A stretch of 45,003 nt of DNA, from positions 1-45,003 of the forward strand of contig JAKDUK010000017.1 of the NCBI GenBank assembly GCA_030457765.1. The letters are read 5' to 3'. The notes under the pieces are model-generated. The model had not been told where the DNA came from, made no database searches, and was given only the letters and a program-made list of their open reading frames with translations. This DNA comes from Marinobacter sp. (lineage in GTDB: Bacteria > Pseudomonadota > Gammaproteobacteria > Pseudomonadales > Oleiphilaceae). Made by a program: the position numbers and the translations under genes. Below are positions 42,860 to 45,003 of this stretch, piece after piece (the first letter of the stretch is position 1; each line of letters begins with the position of its first letter).

Positions 42860-43390
42860 ATGAGTCGTTTTCTGATGGTAGTGCTGATAACCCTGACCAT
42901 GGCTGGGTGCGCCAGTAATGTGGTTACCGATTACAACTCCTCTGTTGTTTATGACAACTATTCATCTTGGGCGTTTGCGTCAGGCAATGGCAACTCTTCG
43001 TTTGTTTCCCTGGATGGAAACCGGATTCAGAGTGCGGTTGAGCGGGAGTTGAAACGCAAGGAAATGCAGAAGGCTGATGAGCCAAAAGCAGATCTGTTGG
43101 TGAGTTGGAAAATCGTGGAACACGAGCGTCTTGAACAATCCGGATTAGGGCTTGGTTTTGGTTTTGGTACAGGCAATTTTGGTTGGGGACTTTCTTCACC
43201 GCCACCCGTAAGAGAAGTGCAAGAAGGGAAGCTGGTGATCGAGCTTGTAGACAAACGTACTGAAGAAGTGGTTTGGCGCGCCGCAAGCCGCCGTTATCTG
43301 AATGAAAATCAGTCTCCAGAAAAACGCAGTAAGCTGATTGACGAGGTGGTGGCCGAGATGTTCAGCAAGTATCCTCCCGATTTAGATTGA
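42860..43390 (+). CDS. DUF4136 lipoprotein
   Basis: A 176-residue lipoprotein with signal MSRFLMVVLITLTMAGCAS and lipobox MAGC. The mature protein has VVYDNYSSWAFA, IQSAVERELKRKEMQ, a glycine-rich loop (GLGLGFGFGTGNFGWG) and LVIELVDKRTEEVVWRA, all typical of DUF4136. Likely anchored to the outer membrane. Function is unknown. AAGGAG precedes the ATG. Confidence 0.9.
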   Translation: MSRFLMVVLITLTMAGCASNVVTDYNSSVVYDNYSSWAFASGNGNSSFVSLDGNRIQSAVERELKRKEMQKADEPKADLLVSWKIVEHERLEQSGLGLGFGFGTGNFGWGLSSPPPVREVQEGKLVIELVDKRTEEVVWRAASRRYLNENQSPEKRSKLIDEVVAEMFSKYPPDLD

Positions 43391-43461
43391 AAATATTAGG
43401 CCTTTTCAGGCTGTAGACTCCTTTGGGGCATAAGCCTGATGGTCTGATTTACGGAGAATAA

Positions 43462-43818
43462 ATGGCTAAAACAACGACAGGTGGGTTGGTTTTCTCAACC
43501 GAACAGGGGCGTATGTGCCCGGAATGCCGCAACCCGATTACTGATTGCAGTTGCCGCGAGGCACAACGCCCCGAAGGTGACGGCATTGTGCGGGTAAGCC
43601 GAGAAACCAAAGGGCGCAAAGGTAAAGGCGTTACTCTGGTTACGGGTATCCCCATGGATGAGAAAGAGCTCAAAGCCTACGCCAAAGTGTTAAAAGCCAA
43701 ATGCGGTACCGGTGGTACTGTGAAAGACAATGTGATTGAAATTCAAGGTGACCAGCGAGAGGTTCTTGTACCACTTTTGGAACAAAAAGGCTGGGTTGTA
43801 AAGCGCTCGGGTGGCTGA
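43462..43818 (+). CDS. yciH: SUI1/YciH family translation factor
   Basis: A 118-residue protein. An N-terminal CPECRNPITDCSC segment has a cysteine pattern that may bind metal, and the SUI1/eIF1 domain follows (VRVSRETKGRKGKGVTLV, LKAKCGTGGTVKDNVIEIQG, LLEQKGWVVKRSGG). In E. coli, YciH influences initiation fidelity. GGAGAATAA precedes the ATG. It lies 38 bases upstream of dadA on the same strand. Confidence 0.93.
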   Translation: MAKTTTGGLVFSTEQGRMCPECRNPITDCSCREAQRPEGDGIVRVSRETKGRKGKGVTLVTGIPMDEKELKAYAKVLKAKCGTGGTVKDNVIEIQGDQREVLVPLLEQKGWVVKRSGG

Positions 43819-43855
43819 TGGTATAGACACATACTCTCTTTGAAAGGAGGCAAGC

Positions 43856-45003
43856 ATGCGCATACTGGTTTTGGGTGCGGGAGTCATTGGTGTAACCACC
43901 GCCTGGTTTTTGCAAAAACAAGGGCATCAGGTAACGGTGGTAGACCGACAGAGCCAGGCCGGCCTGGAAACCAGTTATGCAAACGGGGGCCAGATATCTG
44001 TCTCCCACGCTGAGCCTTGGGCTAACCCTTCTGCGCCCTTGAAAGTGCTGAAGTGGCTGTTTCGGGCAGATGCGCCTTTATTGTTTCGCCCCAGGATGGA
44101 TCCGGCTCAATGGCGCTGGGCATTGTCTTTTCTGGCCCAGTGCACCACTGCGAAAGCGGCCCATAACATTCGCCAGATGGTTAATCTTGGCACATATAGT
44201 CGCAGCCAGTTGCAAACTTTGCGCGAGGAAATCGGGCTTGAATACGACCAGGTGGATAAGGGGATTCTTCACTTTTATACCAACCCGGCCGAGTTTGATT
44301 CTGCGCTTGAGCCAACTCGCATCATGTGTGATCTAGGGTGTGATCGCCAGGTTATCGACGCAAGCCGAGCGGTAGAGCTGGAGCCCGCGCTGAAGTATAT
44401 TCAGCACAAAATAGCAGGCGCAACCTACACGTCGGATGACGAATCTGGTGATGCCCGCAAGTTTACCCAAACGCTGGCAGAACGCTGTCGGGAAGCCGGC
44501 GTTGAGTTCTGCTATAACACAGATGTTCTTGGTTTTGAGCACGCGGGTGAGCGGATTCTTGGCGTTCGGGTACTGAAGGGCGGCCACCATGAAACCATGC
44601 GCGCAGATGCCTACGTTCTCAGCTTGGGAAGCTTTAGCGCCCCTCTTGCCCGGCAGCTCGGGTTGTTTCTGAATATATACCCCGCCAAAGGCTACTCCAT
44701 TACCGTACCGGTAAAAAATAAAGAAGCCGCGTTCAATGTCAGCCTGACCGATGATGAATACAAGCTGGTTTACTCCCGGCTTGGCGACCGTATTCGGGTA
44801 GCTGGAACCGCCGAACTGAGCGGCTATACCCGTACCCTGAACTATACCCGCTGCCGAGCCATTGTGCGCCGAACAGCTGAGATAATGCCTGAGGCAGGAT
44901 ACTGGGATCAGGCTGAATTCTGGACAGGGCTGCGTCCAGCCACTCCATCCAATGTGCCCTATGTGGGCAAAAGCCACTTCGGCAATCTTTACCTGAATAC
45001 CGG
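43856..45003 (+). CDS. dadA: D-amino acid dehydrogenase DadA, 3' end cut by window
   Basis: I translated 382 codons from the ATG at 43856, which follows GAAAGGAGG, to the window edge; the stop lies outside. The N terminus RILVLGAGVIGVTTAWFLQ is the FAD-binding Rossmann motif. ETSYANGGQISVSHAEPWAN, PAKGYSITVPV and FWTGLRPATPSNVPYVG are DadA hallmarks. The enzyme is a membrane-associated flavoprotein that oxidises D-amino acids, chiefly D-alanine, to oxoacids and passes electrons to the respiratory chain. About 40 residues are probably missing (family length about 420). Confidence 0.93.
   Translation, partial: MRILVLGAGVIGVTTAWFLQKQGHQVTVVDRQSQAGLETSYANGGQISVSHAEPWANPSAPLKVLKWLFRADAPLLFRPRMDPAQWRWALSFLAQCTTAKAAHNIRQMVNLGTYSRSQLQTLREEIGLEYDQVDKGILHFYTNPAEFDSALEPTRIMCDLGCDRQVIDASRAVELEPALKYIQHKIAGATYTSDDESGDARKFTQTLAERCREAGVEFCYNTDVLGFEHAGERILGVRVLKGGHHETMRADAYVLSLGSFSAPLARQLGLFLNIYPAKGYSITVPVKNKEAAFNVSLTDDEYKLVYSRLGDRIRVAGTAELSGYTRTLNYTRCRAIVRRTAEIMPEAGYWDQAEFWTGLRPATPSNVPYVGKSHFGNLYLNT

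Overview
The window looks like chromosomal DNA of a marine gammaproteobacterium, most likely Marinobacter or a close relative. This rests on gene content and protein resemblance (EfpL/YeiP, YbiT, MtgA, DUF1415, Spy/Cpx-like and PutA without a DNA-binding domain), not on a database search. I see no phage, plasmid, CRISPR array, rRNA or tRNA, and genes are densely packed on both strands.

Layout. 1-7.1 kb: an EF-P paralogue (efpL) with an MFS permease; then a flavin monooxygenase divergent from an AcoR-type sigma-54 activator, with a likely -24/-12 promoter and two matching inverted repeats between them, followed by an unrecognised protein. 7.1-11.5 kb: proline catabolism, an Lrp-type regulator divergent from a 1209-residue PutA. 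11.6-17.3 kb: envelope and housekeeping genes (lytic transglycosylase, DUF1328, periplasmic coiled-coil protein, TIGR02647 protein, EamA exporter, lipid kinase, MtgA, NAD(P)-binding protein). 17.3-20.2 kb: a minus-strand run of lipoprotein, hydrolase and ZIP transporter with overlapping ends, then an AbiTii-like protein. 20.4-22.9 kb: astA plus DUF1338, divergent from a second Lrp-type regulator around a 22-bp perfect palindrome. 23-28.1 kb: a short basic ORF, a LysR regulator, a second SLT protein, DUF2059, a parvulin and YbiT.

28.1-29 kb holds the most unusual structure. Two inverted copies of an element of about 105 bp bracket a DUF1415 gene. Their 53-nt cores are nearly identical, but their flanking arms are unrelated in sequence and each pair is self-complementary over 26-27 bp.

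29-45 kb: a spermidine-synthase-like protein and a sirtuin, a cation exchanger with one degenerate repeat, a leucine-dehydrogenase-type gene with an NSS-family transporter, an internally shortened MscS-like gene, AzlCD, a calcium-motif protein, dodecin, a FemAB/GNAT protein, a Spy-like protein beside a CpxRA-like two-component system, YigZ, a DUF4136 lipoprotein, a SUI1 protein, and the 5' part of dadA running off the end.

Amino-acid metabolism recurs (putA, astA, leucine dehydrogenase, NSS transporter, AzlCD, dadA), with Lrp-type regulators beside two of these loci. Cell-envelope maintenance is the second theme.
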